A DNA stretch of 64,000 nt from Polysphondylium violaceum (GCA_000277445.1 AJWJ01000026.1:1-64000), one strand, 5' to 3'. Shown: positions 36,580-47,580, counted from the first letter of the stretch. Translations and numbers: made by a program. Notes: a model not told the origin generated them from the letters alone.

Positions 36580-37637
36580 ATGTTTAAAAACGTTTTAAAT
36601 AAAACAAAGGAAGCAGCAAGAAGTGTTGTCACTGAAGTTGAAGCCGAACCTGAAGTGATTCAAAATTCAAAAGCTTCATTGAAAAATATGAAATGGAGTT
36701 TAAAGTTATTGATTCAATTGGCTAGAGGATACTATCTTGCTTCTGGTAATTATTGATATAGTTTTTTTGTTTTTACTACAGAAGAGTATTATGAGTGTAT
36801 TAATAATAATAATATTAATAATAAACAGATAAACAAGTTACACAAGGCGCAGCTTTGGCAGGTATTTTTCAAAAGTTTGGTGAACAATGTTCACACTCAA
36901 ACTACACTGTCAACCAAACAATGCCATTGTCAGTGTCTTTGATGGAAGTTGGTGAGGGTGTCAAGCAATCCTCTATCTACTTCCAACAATACACTCAAAT
37001 CTTTTGTGATAAGATGGCACTTCAATTAGAGAATCTCTATAAACAACACGTTAAAAAGGTATCCAATTTAGCCAAGCAACAAGAGGAGATTCGTATTAAA
37101 TATAATTCTGCCAACAATGGTTTAAAATCTGCCCAAAAGAATAATACCACCGGCACAAAGTTGGCAGAAAAGACAACAGAGTATGAGACTTCAAAATCGC
37201 ACTATGAAACCGTTAGTGCTAATCTTGTGCAAGCAGTCAAGGAAATGGTTGAATACGTACAAAAAGAAGTTGCTTTGGCCATCAAACAATTTGTCCAAGA
37301 ACAACAACTCATGGTTCAAGAATGCATTAAAATGTGGATCAGTGCTGAAAATAAACTCTTTAGCAATGAATCACCAGCAATCACTGGCCAACAATACCAA
37401 CAACCACCACCAACCTCATATGAAAATTCACCTGTTAATCTTGATAAATTATCAATTCATGAAACTTCACCACCACCCCAACCATATGGAGGTGAACAAC
37501 AATACCAACCACAACAAGATCAATACTATCAACCTGAACCTTCTGCTCCACCCCCAGTTGATGAATATCAACCACCACAACAAACTTCACCAAATCCATT
37601 TGATCAAGAAGATTCAAATCCATTTGATTTAAGATAA
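36580..37637 (+). CDS. BAR-like coiled protein with C-terminal NPF motifs
   Basis: Exons 36580-36745 and 36829-37637 give about 324 residues. The N-terminal 250 residues are mostly amphipathic helix without low complexity (MFKNVLNKTKEAARSVV, MKWSLKLLIQLARGYYLAS, YFQQYTQIFCDKMALQLENL). The length and charge pattern resemble a BAR or BAR-like membrane-curvature domain. The C-terminal 80 residues are Pro/Gln rich and end with two Asn-Pro-Phe motifs (SPNPFDQED, SNPFDLR), the ligand of EH domains such as Eps15. Together these suggest an endocytic adaptor at membranes. The BAR call is from fold-like appearance and is moderate. The NPF motifs are seen directly. Confidence 0.75.
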
Positions 37638-37738
37638 AACAACAACAACGACAACACCAACAACAGCTCTAGATATATCAAAGACAAGTGTATATATATC
37701 TATTGATCAAGATATATTATTTTTTATTTTCCTTTCAT

Positions 37739-38778
37739 TTATTTAATAAATTTAGATTGAATAAATTTTCTTTCCATTAAATTATTGTGTTTTCTATTAA
37801 ATACCTTTCTTTCGACATATATATTTTGTTCAGTTTTAAATCCTTTTTCCTTAAACAAACTTTCTAATATCTCTGTTGTTGTTGTTGGGGATAACATTAA
37901 TATATAATTAGACAATACTAATAATAATAATTATATTAATAATTACCCAATGAAAAATAATATGCTCTAGTACCATCGAATCTAACATGGAAATTATCAC
38001 CAAGTTTGTTTTTACTTCCACTTGCAATGACTTGTTGATCAATTTCATTTATATTGGTACTGTCAAATCTATTTTGAGCCATATCATCAATGGCATAATC
38101 ACGTATCAAAACTTTGCCACCGGGTTTCAATACTTTGTGACACATATCCACACACGATGGAATGGTTTTGGGATCCATGGCTGACAATACAAAGATAATA
38201 ATGACGAGGTCCATGGAATTGGGTTCAGCCTTAACGGGCATCGAGTCGTAGCCGTCGATGGCGTTGAACACAAAACTAACACAACGACCACGATAGCCTT
38301 CATTCTCCTCTACGGCCTGGGCCAAGAGTTTGACGGCGTGTTGGGAGAAATCAAACGAGTGGAAATAGAGGTTGGAGTTGAGCTCGAGTAAGGGTAGTGT
38401 TGTGTTGCCGACACCACATCCGACCTCAAACATTGTGAGACGGTGTTTTGCATCGACCTCTTCGTCACCAGTTTTCTTGTAATCGGCGTGTTGCAACACC
38501 TCTGGGAACTCTCGTGTGAGCCAATGTCTGTCTTTGAAAAAGTTGTTGTTGTTCTTTTTATAGAATTTATCCCAGAACCTGTCGGCCTCTTTCTCATATC
38601 TTTCGATCAGTTGGGGCGACACGAGTTTCTGTGATTCCTTATCTATGTATCCGTATAATCTTGCAATACCCATCGCATCGTCTATAATGGGATAAAGGAA
38701 ATTATATGAATGATCTTGATCTTTACTATATTGTTTACTATTGGTGTTGATATCATTATTACTACTACTATTCGTCAT
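37739..38778 (-). CDS. tRNA 3-methylcytidine methyltransferase (METTL2/6/8, Trm140 family)
   Basis: Transcript-order exons 38778-37947 and 37872-37739 give about 321 residues. After a short Asn/Ser-rich start there is FWDKFYKKN...FFKDRHWLTREFPE, the family signature. S-adenosylmethionine motif I is EVGCGVGNTTLP (118-129), followed by LVIIIFVLSAMDP and HKVLKPGGKVLIRDYAIDDM. The C-terminal signature is VRFDGTRAYYFS, continued in exon 2 by EILESLFKEKGF and FIQSKF. Members form m3C32 in tRNA anticodon loops in cytosol or mitochondria. The sequence fits METTL2/6 about equally well, so I do not assign which. The splice restores the conserved C-terminus, which would otherwise stop two codons after the junction. 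Confidence 0.88.
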
Positions 38779-39081
38779 TTTCTATTATTCATATATATAT
38801 ATCTTTCGTTTTTTTTATTTTCAATTAATTTTTTTTAATTTTTTTTATTTTCTTTGGTTTTAACTATCATTGTTTGCTTGTAAAATTAATATATCTACAT
38901 TTGGGATATATAAAATTGTTTGTTTCAAGATTAATCACAAGAAGACTTTCTTTTGAGATATTTATCAAAATTTCCAGATCTTGAGTCCCTGAGACCTATT
39001 CTAAAGTTTTTCATACTTTTTTTTTTGGATTATATAAAAGAGAGTGGGCTCTAGAGTTGACATAGAGAAACAAATACCAAA
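38779..39081. other. divergent intergenic region
   Basis: AT-rich spacer between the methyltransferase (leftward) and the third APH-like kinase (rightward). It holds a TATA-like box (39033-39039) about 45 bp upstream of the kinase ATG and T runs near 38830. Confidence 0.5.
39033..39039 (+). promoter_or_regulatory. TATA-like box of kinase gene
   Basis: TATAAAA preceded by an oligo-T run, 43 bp before the ATG at 39082. The arrangement of TATA plus oligo-T is common in dictyostelid promoters. Confidence 0.4.
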
Positions 39082-40205
39082 ATGAGTATATTGGATGATG
39101 TAATATTTTATTTATTTGTTTATTTATCTATTTTATACACTTATACTAACCATACAAATAGATTAATAAAATTATTTCCAAGCATTATTTCAATAATGAT
39201 GCCGTTGAGAATGTGTCGAGTAAATATGAAATCAAAGATTGCTCAAAGGGATGTGATAACAATGTGTTTGCCATTACATTTAAACATGATAGTAGTAGGA
39301 TCATCATTCGTAAGCCAAAGTCTATAGACTGTGATACACCTGCCATGCACACACCATTGATGCAAAGTATCGTAATGAAATTATATGCCAGTGTGGGCGT
39401 TTCTGTGCCAAGTTTGATTTTCTTGGATGAAAATGACGAATATTCCATAGAGACCTATATGCCTGAAAACGATTTGGGCGAGATATACATCAAACCAACC
39501 GATATGAACGATGTTGATAAACAAAATATATTCACTCATATCGGGAGGGAGTTGGGCAAGATGCATTCCATTAAAACCTGCGGATACGGGGACATAAAGT
39601 ACTATAGTAAATCTAGCAACGATGGCGACACGCCCCAGTTAGAGGGAAATCTCACTGAATGGATACAATTTTTTAACCAAGATGTGCCCGATCAAATAGA
39701 ATCTTGTTTAAAGAATGATTACTATCTTTTAAATATATTACAACACTATGCGAGTGTTGATCAGGTTGTCAATGACTTGCATTCATTGTTTAATCAAGCC
39801 AAACAATACCTATTGTCTTTTAATCAACCTTGTTTGGTGCATGCAGATGTCTGTAGTAATAATATACGTGTATCAAAAGAAAGTATCAGCGATGGCACTG
39901 TAACATCGTTAAAGTATATCGGCCTTATTGATTTTGCAGATGGCAAGAGTGGTGATGGATTATATGACATTGGTAGAATACTGCATCATGTCTATGGTGA
40001 TTGGTCATTCATAGAGTGTATCGAACAAGGATATTTCCAAGGCGACAATAGTGGTAAATTCAGTATCGATCAGCAAAGAATCATTGTATTCTATGCATTG
40101 TCCTTTTGCATTTGGCTACTGGATATCTCGGAAAACAATCAAGAGATCATTAAATACAACACAATTTTAAACAATCTTTTGAAACTATATAGAAAGATGA
40201 AATGA
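39082..40205 (+). CDS. APH-like phosphotransferase, third and divergent
   Basis: Exon 39082-39099 encodes only MSILDD. A 62-bp intron then leads into exon 39162-40205, for about 353 residues. The second exon is open through INKIISKHYF before the first internal ATG, which supports the tiny first exon. The catalytic loop is CLVHADVCSNNI (His233, Asp235, Asn239) and the metal site is LIDFADGKSGDGLYD (Asp263). This pattern matches the aminoglycoside phosphotransferase family. Similarity to the tandem pair 7 kb away is limited to the fold motifs, so it is a separate lineage. The substrate is unknown. It is likely cytosolic. Confidence 0.8.
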
Positions 40206-40420
40206 AAACACTCATCAATTGAATAAATGTACATATCAACTATTGGATATATCCTCAAACTGATCTACAAATCTGTATTAGATTTACATCCCTTTTTCTT
40301 GAAAATTATTTTTTTTAAATTTTTTACTTTTTTTTAATTTTCAGATTTATATTAAATTGTAGTTGTTGTGATCGGGTTCTTATTGTTTAGACGCACCAAT
40401 ATAGAGGGTCAAAGGGGTTA

Positions 40421-41065
40421 ATGATAAAGAGAAAAAGAGAAGAAGAGGAGCAAAATGATGTATACATGAGTTTTAGCGATGACGATGATGATGATCACTA
40501 TCAATCAGTAAATGGTTATAATAAACAACAACAATATGATAGTAGTAGTGGTACCGATGAAGAGGATGTTAAGCTTAAAATTAGAAAATTGGATTTAAAT
40601 AGTCCCATCCATTCAACAGTGTTAAATACCAGTAATGGTAGTATCAATATCAATCATCAAGGATACAAACCTCCAAGGGCTGCTATACTACATCAACAAC
40701 AACAACAACAACAACAAGAGCTAGAGCAACAACAACAATATAATGATAACCATGTTAGAATCTCACATCATCATAATAACCATAACCACCGTCATCAAAA
40801 TCAACCGCATCAACAACATGTTTATATTAATAATTCAACACAACAACAAATAGAAAATCATAGAAGTGGACTCTTTGATTTTAATCAACAACAACATAAT
40901 AATATTAATAATAGTAATAATATTCTAAGATTAAAAAGTGAAAATGGAATGGACCATAGCCATCAACAACAATCAACAGATAATCAATATTCAAATATAA
41001 ATGATATTCTCAGAAATGCGCATATTAATAGAATGAGGAAAAAACATGGATTGCCTCCTATTTAA
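40421..41065 (+). CDS. Gln/His/Asn-rich low-complexity protein
   Basis: A single exon of 214 residues. It starts with a basic-acidic stretch (MIKRKREEEEQNDVYMSFSD) resembling a nuclear localisation signal followed by poly-Asp. The middle is poly-Gln, His and Asn. A short non-repetitive end (INDILRNAHINRMRKKHGLP) may be a conserved motif. No domain is recognised. A nuclear role is possible from the KRKR start, but that is inference. Further exons were not seen. Confidence 0.6.
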   Translation: MIKRKREEEEQNDVYMSFSDDDDDDHYQSVNGYNKQQQYDSSSGTDEEDVKLKIRKLDLNSPIHSTVLNTSNGSININHQGYKPPRAAILHQQQQQQQQELEQQQQYNDNHVRISHHHNNHNHRHQNQPHQQHVYINNSTQQQIENHRSGLFDFNQQQHNNINNSNNILRLKSENGMDHSHQQQSTDNQYSNINDILRNAHINRMRKKHGLPPI

Positions 41066-41178
41066 TATTATTATTATTAAATAAATAGAAACTTGTATAT
41101 ATTAAATATTTTATTATTTTATATTATTTTAAATATTATTACTAGATGGTATTATTAAGGTTTTCAAATGAATTAAAA

Positions 41179-41410
41179 TTACTCTGGAGTAAATTTATGA
41201 AAGAAAATAAACTCCAAGAATCTAACAAATTTGGATTTGGTAGTAAAATTCAATAAATCGTCATTTTGATTGGATCCAGGACCATTGGAATAAATTATTT
41301 GTTGATGTTCAATATTTGATTGGACTTGGGATAATTTAACAAGGTTTTCTAAAGAAATGTACCTATTGTTAATAGTTGATTTTTAATATTTTTTAAAATT
41401 ATTACTTACC
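41179..41410 (-). pseudogene. C-terminal gene fragment
   Basis: Exon 41362-41179 reads YISLENLVKLSQVQSNIEHQ and continues to FHKFTPE and a TAA, with normal codon use. A GTAAGT donor at 41409 and acceptor at 41363 join it to an upstream segment ending in YDLR. Further upstream the segment reads ILKSNHSDKSQLTKK, but in a frame shifted by one at a run of seven A. No start codon is found. So this is either a decayed gene end or a gene with a miscounted homopolymer. The family is unknown. Confidence 0.4.
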
Positions 41411-41574
41411 TAAGATCATATTTTTTTAGTTAATTGAGATTTGTCTGAATGATTTGATTTTAAAATTGTACCAGTATTTATAAACAAATAAAAAAAGTAG
41501 TAACAAATATTAAATAAAAATTGAAGTTAATTTAAATTTCCAATTTAGTAATCTTTTGTTAAAAAAATAATAAG

Positions 41575-41802
41575 ATGTTCAATAACCAAAAAAGTGATGA
41601 TGATACAGGTGTGTTAGTATTGGAATTGAATTGATGATTCTTTATATAGTAAGAAGTATTGATTTTATCTATTTAAAATTATTTCTCAAATTGTACAGGT
41701 GCAACTGATGATGTCGATGAATACACAAAAGTTAAATTTCGTAGTAGTAGATTAATGGTGGTGGGAGGATTGGAGGTGGTGGTTGTTAATCTCTTATTAT
41801 AG
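41575..41802 (+). CDS. possible 45-residue two-exon gene
   Basis: Exons 41575-41608 and 41699-41802 join in phase 1 across a 90-bp GT-AG intron. The protein is MFNNQKSDDDTG, then ATDDVDEYTKVKFRSSRLMV, and a hydrophobic Val/Leu-rich end. The acidic-then-basic composition is non-repetitive until the last 15 residues, which follow a GGTGGTG repeat. It could be real, or only the first part of a decayed gene. No family is recognised. Confidence 0.3.
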
Positions 41803-42414
41803 TATTGTGGGGTAAAATGTAATGAGTTCAATGACAATAGATTATCGTGTGGTATAGAGTGTGAATGTGTTTTAATGTTCTTGTGGTTTAATAAGTACTA
41901 TTAGTATTGGGTGTTTTTATCTTTTCAACATAAACCAAAAAAGTATACTCCTTATACCTACTGTATCCTAATAAAGCAATGCTTAATCAACAACACAGCA
42001 AAATGATTTTAAACGTAGTTTTATATAGTGTTCTTTTTTATAAAAAATAGAATGAAATGAGTGATTACATTACACAAAGATTTAAATAAAATGATACTGG
42101 ATTGCCAAGAACGACACTTGTATGTTTAATTCAACACTCTCATTCACACCCGTAGGGAAGCAATAAACTAGTTGTTTTCACTGTTGTTTAAAATATTATT
42201 GATTTCTATAATCCCTTTTATTGTATCTTAGACTACCATCATTCACACTTTCCCAAATATAGAAACAGAAAAGAGTTCTTTTCTAACCCCATACACCTCA
42301 GCACAGTAGCACTTTTTTCAATTCAAACAGGTTTTTCCAAAAACCATCCCTTTTAAAAATAAAAAATGTTGAACAGGGTAGAGTATTGGGAAATAGGAAT
42401 TTTCATGTTTTTTG

Positions 42415-42456
42415 CACATTGGCATACATTCCAATGTTTTAGTATATGCCAGTGTG
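42415..42456. repeat. inverted repeat (hairpin)
   Basis: The arms cacattggcatac (42415-42427) and gtatatgccagtgtg (42442-42456) pair along their length with one mismatch and a two-base bulge around a 14-base loop. Confidence 0.5.
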
Positions 42457-43008
42457 AATAATAGTAAAAAGTGTGTAATGTGTTTAAATTTCCTATTTTG
42501 AAATTCAATAATTCATTGTGTTAATTGTGAAAAACAGTTCCCACCATTTTTTAAAACTCACCCCAACATTAACTATTTATCCTCCCCAAAAAATTCCCCC
42601 TCTTTACCACATTTATTGTTATTGTTGATTACTTCTTTCTCCTAACTCTACACTAAAAGATTCAAACACCAATACAATTCGTGTGTGCGTGTGAATGTAA
42701 TTAGTTTTCACCCCTTTTTCCATGTTTCTATCCTTTCCAGCATTATCTAGATGGGGAAATAATATTTTTTAAAAACTCTATTAACTTTTGGGAAAAATAA
42801 ATATCATTTTTTGTTTGAAATAGATAATAATAATATTATCTAGTTTTCTAAAAAATCATTTCCAAGGTTTATTCCCTGTTTTTTGAAAAAAAAAGTTTTA
42901 TGTGTAAATTGGTTTACTTGGGAAATTTAAATTTAAATTTAAATTTCACTATTTGTAAAAAGGTGTGAGCAATAAAGATTTTTCAATTGGTTCCCTATCT
43001 TAAGTTGT

Positions 43009-43030
43009 TGTCGTTACTACAGTATAATAG
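43009..43030. repeat. inverted repeat (hairpin)
   Basis: gttacta and tagtaac form a perfect 7-bp stem with an 8-base loop, just upstream of the larger hairpin at 43053. Confidence 0.4.
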
Positions 43031-43052
43031 TAACACCTTTCCCAAGAGACAC

Positions 43053-43084
43053 ATTCACCAATTGGATCGTTTCGATTGGTGAAT
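43053..43084. repeat. perfect 10-bp inverted repeat
   Basis: attcaccaat (43053-43062) and attggtgaat (43075-43084) are exact reverse complements around a 12-base loop. Confidence 0.55.
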
Positions 43085-44196
43085 AGTGTGAAGTTTAATC
43101 CGATGGATATATATCTTGAGAATTTTTATTATTTTTATTAATCATGATTCATCACACGTAAAACGTCATTCGATGAGATATACCAATTAAAAGTACCATT
43201 TTTCATTAAAATAGATATTCGCACAACTGCCACCTTGGCAGAGTAATGGAAATATCTGATTTAAGTTCTTGATGACCAATAGAATCTCTTTGTCAGGACT
43301 TTTTTTTTTCATGATTCTGTTTTTACAAAAGCGCACAGGTGTCATTGTAAAAATGAATATCTATTGGTAGAATCAATTCACCTCCCTTTTTTTCAACAAC
43401 AACAACAACACACGTTCACACACAATCTCGAGACAAGAGAGTCACACAGTACTCTATTTATGTACACAAGGATCATAAAAAACACCACATCGTAAAACAT
43501 TAAAAATATCTATCTATTTTTACTATTATTTTAAAAATAAAAGAGTTTAGAATATCGCTTCAACGTAACACAAACCCCCACCGAAAGCTTGATTTCATTG
43601 ATCCCTTTTTTTTAAAAAAAAAGTTCTAAAATCTAAATTTGCAACAGAACATAGCCTTAATAGTGGAGGTGGTGGGGTGTACGCACACCTGCAAAGACCA
43701 CTAATAAAAGAGATTATAAAAGAATAAATAATAAATAAAAAAAAAACAAAAACTATCCCATCCAAAAAATCTTTTGCAAATGGGGTAAGAAGGGGTGAGG
43801 GCTTGTGATTGGAAAATTTACAAAATTTTTTTTTAAAAAATATCTTTTTTTTAGTTTGAAAAAGGAAAAAAAGGAAAGAAGCTCTAGAGGATGAGATTGA
43901 GATACAGATTTATTTTAAATGCAGTAAACTATTGATGATAGTAGGGGTGAGAAGAGTACTTGGTTTATTTTCTCCTTTATAAGAATATTATAAAATGCCT
44001 TCAATCTTTTTACCATTGAAAATCTTTATCTATTTGAGGTGTGATTTCGAGTAAAAATCTAGATTTGAAAGTTACATTTAAAGGTGTCTTACAAGGAATT
44101 AAATGTATAAATAGCAAATGAAAAAAGTAAAATTTATTAAAACAAAAACATATTCTTAAGTTTAAAAAACTAAATACAATTACAATTATTAATAAA

Positions 44197-44495
44197 ATGT
44201 CTATCTTCAAATCCTTAACCTCAATTTCAAATCCATCAAAGAATATCAAAAATAGTCAACTTAACGTTGCTTCTTCTTCTGCGAATTCATCTATGGGTGG
44301 AAACAGCAATGCCACATGGGTAATTGGTGGTATTGGAGGTCCAACTATCTGGGTACTTATAAATATTTATAAAAGATAAATTTTGGATTCATCTTTCTAA
44401 TATTTTTGTTAATTATTATTTTAAAATAGTATGAGGACGGTAAAAATGCAGTTTATTTTGGTACTTTATCTTCTTTCCTTGATACAATCAACTAA
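44197..44495 (+). CDS. small hssA/2C/7E-like protein
   Basis: Exons 44197-44352 and 44430-44495 give 73 residues. The start MSIFKSLTSISNPSKN is the hallmark of the small Ser/Gly-rich hssA-type family that is expanded in dictyostelids and switched on in development. A Gly/Asn segment (MGGNSNATWVIGGIGG) follows, but the long Gly/Cys repeats of classical members are absent. The second exon (YEDGKNAVYFGTLSSFLDTI) is unlike hssA. It may belong to a related small-protein family. Function is unknown in all cases. Confidence 0.65.
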
Positions 44496-44525
44496 ATAGT
44501 TATATTTTCCTTTTTGTATATTAAT

Positions 44526-44556
44526 ATATCCATGTTAGCTTCGAAGCTGATCATTT
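44526..44556. other. palindrome and T run between convergent genes
   Basis: A perfect 12-bp palindrome agcttcgaagct is followed by a T run between the convergent ends of the hssA-like gene and the first O-methyltransferase. It could aid 3'-end formation (inference). Confidence 0.3.
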
Positions 44557-44636
44557 TTTCTTTATTAATAAAATCAGTTCTCTTTTAAATATTGATTTTT
44601 TCAATCCCGAAGCTCAGGTTAACTAACCAGGATCAT

Positions 44637-45825
44637 TTAAATAGTTCTTAGAACAATTCTTCCATTAGTTCTTGTATATTTTTCTGAAAATATTGATAGA
44701 GATTCAATTTTTAAACCAGCTTTTTCTACTATATTTTCCCATTCACTAGTACTTCTTTCGCGTCCATTAGCTATATGCATCATGTGTAAATCCAACCATA
44801 CATGATAATTTGGCTCGTTTTTTACATTTATAACAGAGTCAAAAATCATTATTCTAGAGGTCGGTTTCATTTTTTTTGAGATACTTTTTAAAATTTGAAT
44901 ACTTTCTTTATCTTTCCAATCATGGAAAATCATTTTCATGATAAAACAATCTGCCTCTGGAACTTGTTGAAAGAAATTGCCTGGTTCTTCTTGGAATCTA
45001 CTTAAAACATTGTTTTCAAATTCAGATTCCCTAGATTCAGTTAGCAATTGTTTGTTTTGTGAAATAACCAGAGGTAAATCAAAGTTTATGCCTTTCTTGA
45101 CTGTTGGGAATTGTTTCAATATATTCAATACAAATAAACCATGAGAGCCACCTAAATCACATACTATATCAAAACAAGAAAAATCTGTTTCTTTTAAAAG
45201 ATAGGGCATCAATTGGTTTGTAAAATTACTCATTGCATTCATGAATATTTCGTGAAATTCTGGGTTTCTTTTATCTATATCCCACAATCCATCGTATCCA
45301 ATAGATTGTAGCCCTCTAGCTTCTCCATGTTTTATACTTTCACCTAAAGAGCCCCATGCTCTATATAAATTAAATTTTAGTAGTGTATAATAATTAGTCA
45401 CTAATTATTATACAGGCATTCTTCAGTTTACTTAATCAAACTTTTATGATAAAGCAAAAAAAGTGGTTTAGTGTGGGAAATAACTTTTATACATACTGGT
45501 AGTAAATAGAATTGCTTATATGAGCAAATCCATTAACTCCATCTTGTGTAAGGAAATATGATTTCCTATTTTGAGAGAATACACCATAGTCTTCTTCTTC
45601 CTTGAAAATTCCTAAACAAGATAAAGCTCTCATTGTTCTATAAAGAAAATCAGGATTTACCCCAATTTCTTTTGCAATGGTAAAGGATGATTTTGGTCCA
45701 TTAACTAGATGGTGTGCAACGTTATTTTCAATTACATACTGAAGGGCTCTAGACTTCCAATACCCATTCGCAACATCCATAATTTCTTTCTGTACTTCAA
45801 GATCGTTTAAGTGGGGTAGCTCCAT
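44637..45825 (-). CDS. SAM-dependent O-methyltransferase, cluster copy 1
   Basis: Transcript-order exons 45825-45497 and 45360-44637 give about 350 residues. The dimerisation region starts VANGYWKSRALQYVIENN. The SAM motif I is CDLGGSHG (Asp178), and the catalytic His256 lies in IFHDWKD. The late motif DLHMMHIANGRERSTSEWE is intact. These define the caffeate/hydroxyindole O-methyltransferase family, which in Dictyostelium includes DmtA, the enzyme that methylates des-methyl-DIF-1. The substrate here is unknown, but a phenolic or polyketide-type small molecule is likely (inference). The intron position (Tyr-Gln/Lys/Arg junction before xxW) is shared by all copies in the cluster. The last intron seen in three other copies is absent here, as in the copy at 52295. 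Confidence 0.85.
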
Positions 45826-46066
45826 ATTTTGTGATACTAATATTGTTTTTTTATACCAATAACATATATAAATATATAAATTTGTAAAAAAATAAAATAT
45901 TTATAAACACTTCAAATACTAACCCCTTTAATATAATAAAAAAGTGGGATAAAAACACAAGTATTTTAATACTAAAATATTAAAAGATAAATAAAAAATA
46001 AAATAAATCTCATGTATTAATAAAGATAAATTTAACTTTTTTGATAACTTAATATATTTTTCAATT

Positions 46067-47353
46067 ATGAAACTAGTTTTCTTATGTTTTATTCTTTTTT
46101 TGGTTGATTTTTCTACTTGTTGTAGAGATATAACCAATGAAAAAGGGTTTCATTTATCTACCAAAACCCGATACCAATTACCTCAAATAGAAAATACTTA
46201 TAATGAGTATTTGAAAAAAAACTGTAAATTAATTCACATTAATTACATAGGTAGACATGGCACTAGAAATCCAAGTGTAACCGAAACACTATCTTTATCA
46301 TCATTGGGGCAATCATTTAAAAATCAAGAGGGTAACATATATAAAGAATACAAGTGGATACTTGATTTTATAGCTCCAAAAAATGAAAGTGCAGGTATTT
46401 TATTACCTGTAGGTAAATATGAACTCTTTGAAATAGGAAAACGTATAAAATCTAGATTTAAAAATTTTTTTAATCCTTTTTCATCAGAATTTTATCAAGT
46501 TTTTTCAACCAAAGTTCCAAGAGCTTTTGAAAGTGCATCTTTTTTAATCAATGGTTTGTTTAATGGTAGTTTTGTTGAAGATAATGGTGGTTTGGTTTTT
46601 ACAAATGATCAAGAAAATCTTTTAAGATTTTTTGATAGTTGTTCAAAGTTTTTGGGTTATCTTGAAAGCGGAGAAAATGTTATAGAGATGAATTTATGGA
46701 AATCATATAGTTATCCTCCAATAGCTAAAAGAATATCGTTATTAATAGGGTTGAATGAAACTATGTCTATAAAAGTTTTAGATAAATTATTTTCTGCCTG
46801 TGTAAATGAAGCTTCAATTAATAATAACTATAATGATTGGTGTTCATTATTTACTAAAGAAGATATAGTTAATTGGGAATATGCTCAAGATTTAAAACAA
46901 TTTTGGACCAGAAGTTATGGTAATCAATTGAATTATAAAATGGCATCTTTATTATTTCAAGAAATTATTAAAGATTTAGAAAATAGTATAAAGGGTGGGC
47001 AGGATTCTTTTTCAGCAAGAATTAGATTAGCCCACGCAGAAACCTTATTACCTATTATCAGTATTTTGGGGTTGTACAAAGATACATATAACCTCTATGC
47101 AAACTTGACGAGTAGTCAAATTAATTCAAGAAAGTTTAAAACCTCAAATATAAGCCCTTATGCAGCAAATCTTGCCTTATATCTTTTCAAATGTGATGGT
47201 ACTATCAAAATTAGTGTCGAACATAACGAGGTTCCAGTGTTGATTCCTGGTTGTAAAGGTAAACTTTGTGATTTTTTTTTGTTTAAGAATTTATTCAATA
47301 ATGCTCTAAGTTTCGTCTGGGATGCTTATTGTTATGAAACGTATAAACATTAG
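46067..47353 (+). CDS. secreted MINPP-type histidine phosphatase, copy 1
   Basis: A single exon of 428 residues with a signal peptide (about 1-18, MKLVFLCFILFLVDFSTCC). The histidine acid phosphatase core is RHGTRNP (Arg63, His64, nucleophile). The proton-donor motif of the multiple inositol polyphosphate phosphatase clade is HAE (323-325, in LAHAETLLPI). Cysteines are spaced as in secreted members, and several Asn-x-Ser/Thr sites occur. Family members hydrolyse phytate and other inositol polyphosphates in the ER lumen or outside the cell. The start is at the first ATG, 242 bp from the divergent O-methyltransferase. A tandem paralogue follows at 47581. Confidence 0.85.
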   Translation: MKLVFLCFILFLVDFSTCCRDITNEKGFHLSTKTRYQLPQIENTYNEYLKKNCKLIHINYIGRHGTRNPSVTETLSLSSLGQSFKNQEGNIYKEYKWILDFIAPKNESAGILLPVGKYELFEIGKRIKSRFKNFFNPFSSEFYQVFSTKVPRAFESASFLINGLFNGSFVEDNGGLVFTNDQENLLRFFDSCSKFLGYLESGENVIEMNLWKSYSYPPIAKRISLLIGLNETMSIKVLDKLFSACVNEASINNNYNDWCSLFTKEDIVNWEYAQDLKQFWTRSYGNQLNYKMASLLFQEIIKDLENSIKGGQDSFSARIRLAHAETLLPIISILGLYKDTYNLYANLTSSQINSRKFKTSNISPYAANLALYLFKCDGTIKISVEHNEVPVLIPGCKGKLCDFFLFKNLFNNALSFVWDAYCYETYKH

Positions 47354-47536
47354 GTATAAATAAAGTAAAAAGGAGATAGTTTATAAATCTATGGAATAAA
47401 AATAGATAGGGGGTTACAATAAAAAAAAAAAAAAAAAATACTAATGATTATCACCATTTTTTTTAGATTAATAACTATATCCCTAAAGAAATTAATAATT
47501 TAGAAAAGTTATTTATCATTTTGGACTTTGAAATGA

Positions 47537-47544
47537 TATAAATA
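47537..47544 (+). promoter_or_regulatory. TATA-like box of second MINPP gene
   Basis: TATAAATA, 37 bp before the ATG at 47581. Confidence 0.4.
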
Positions 47545-47580
47545 GTTAATACAATAAAATGATTCACAATCAAAAAAAAA

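Larger units (their letters stand above)
41803..44196. other. 2.4-kb gene-poor region with hairpins
   Basis: No coding segment was found on either strand. It has AT-rich tracts, a repeated AATTT/AAATTT palindromic run near 42925-42947, and several inverted repeats listed separately. It may hold non-coding RNA, regulatory DNA for the small hssA-like gene, or nothing. Confidence 0.5.
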
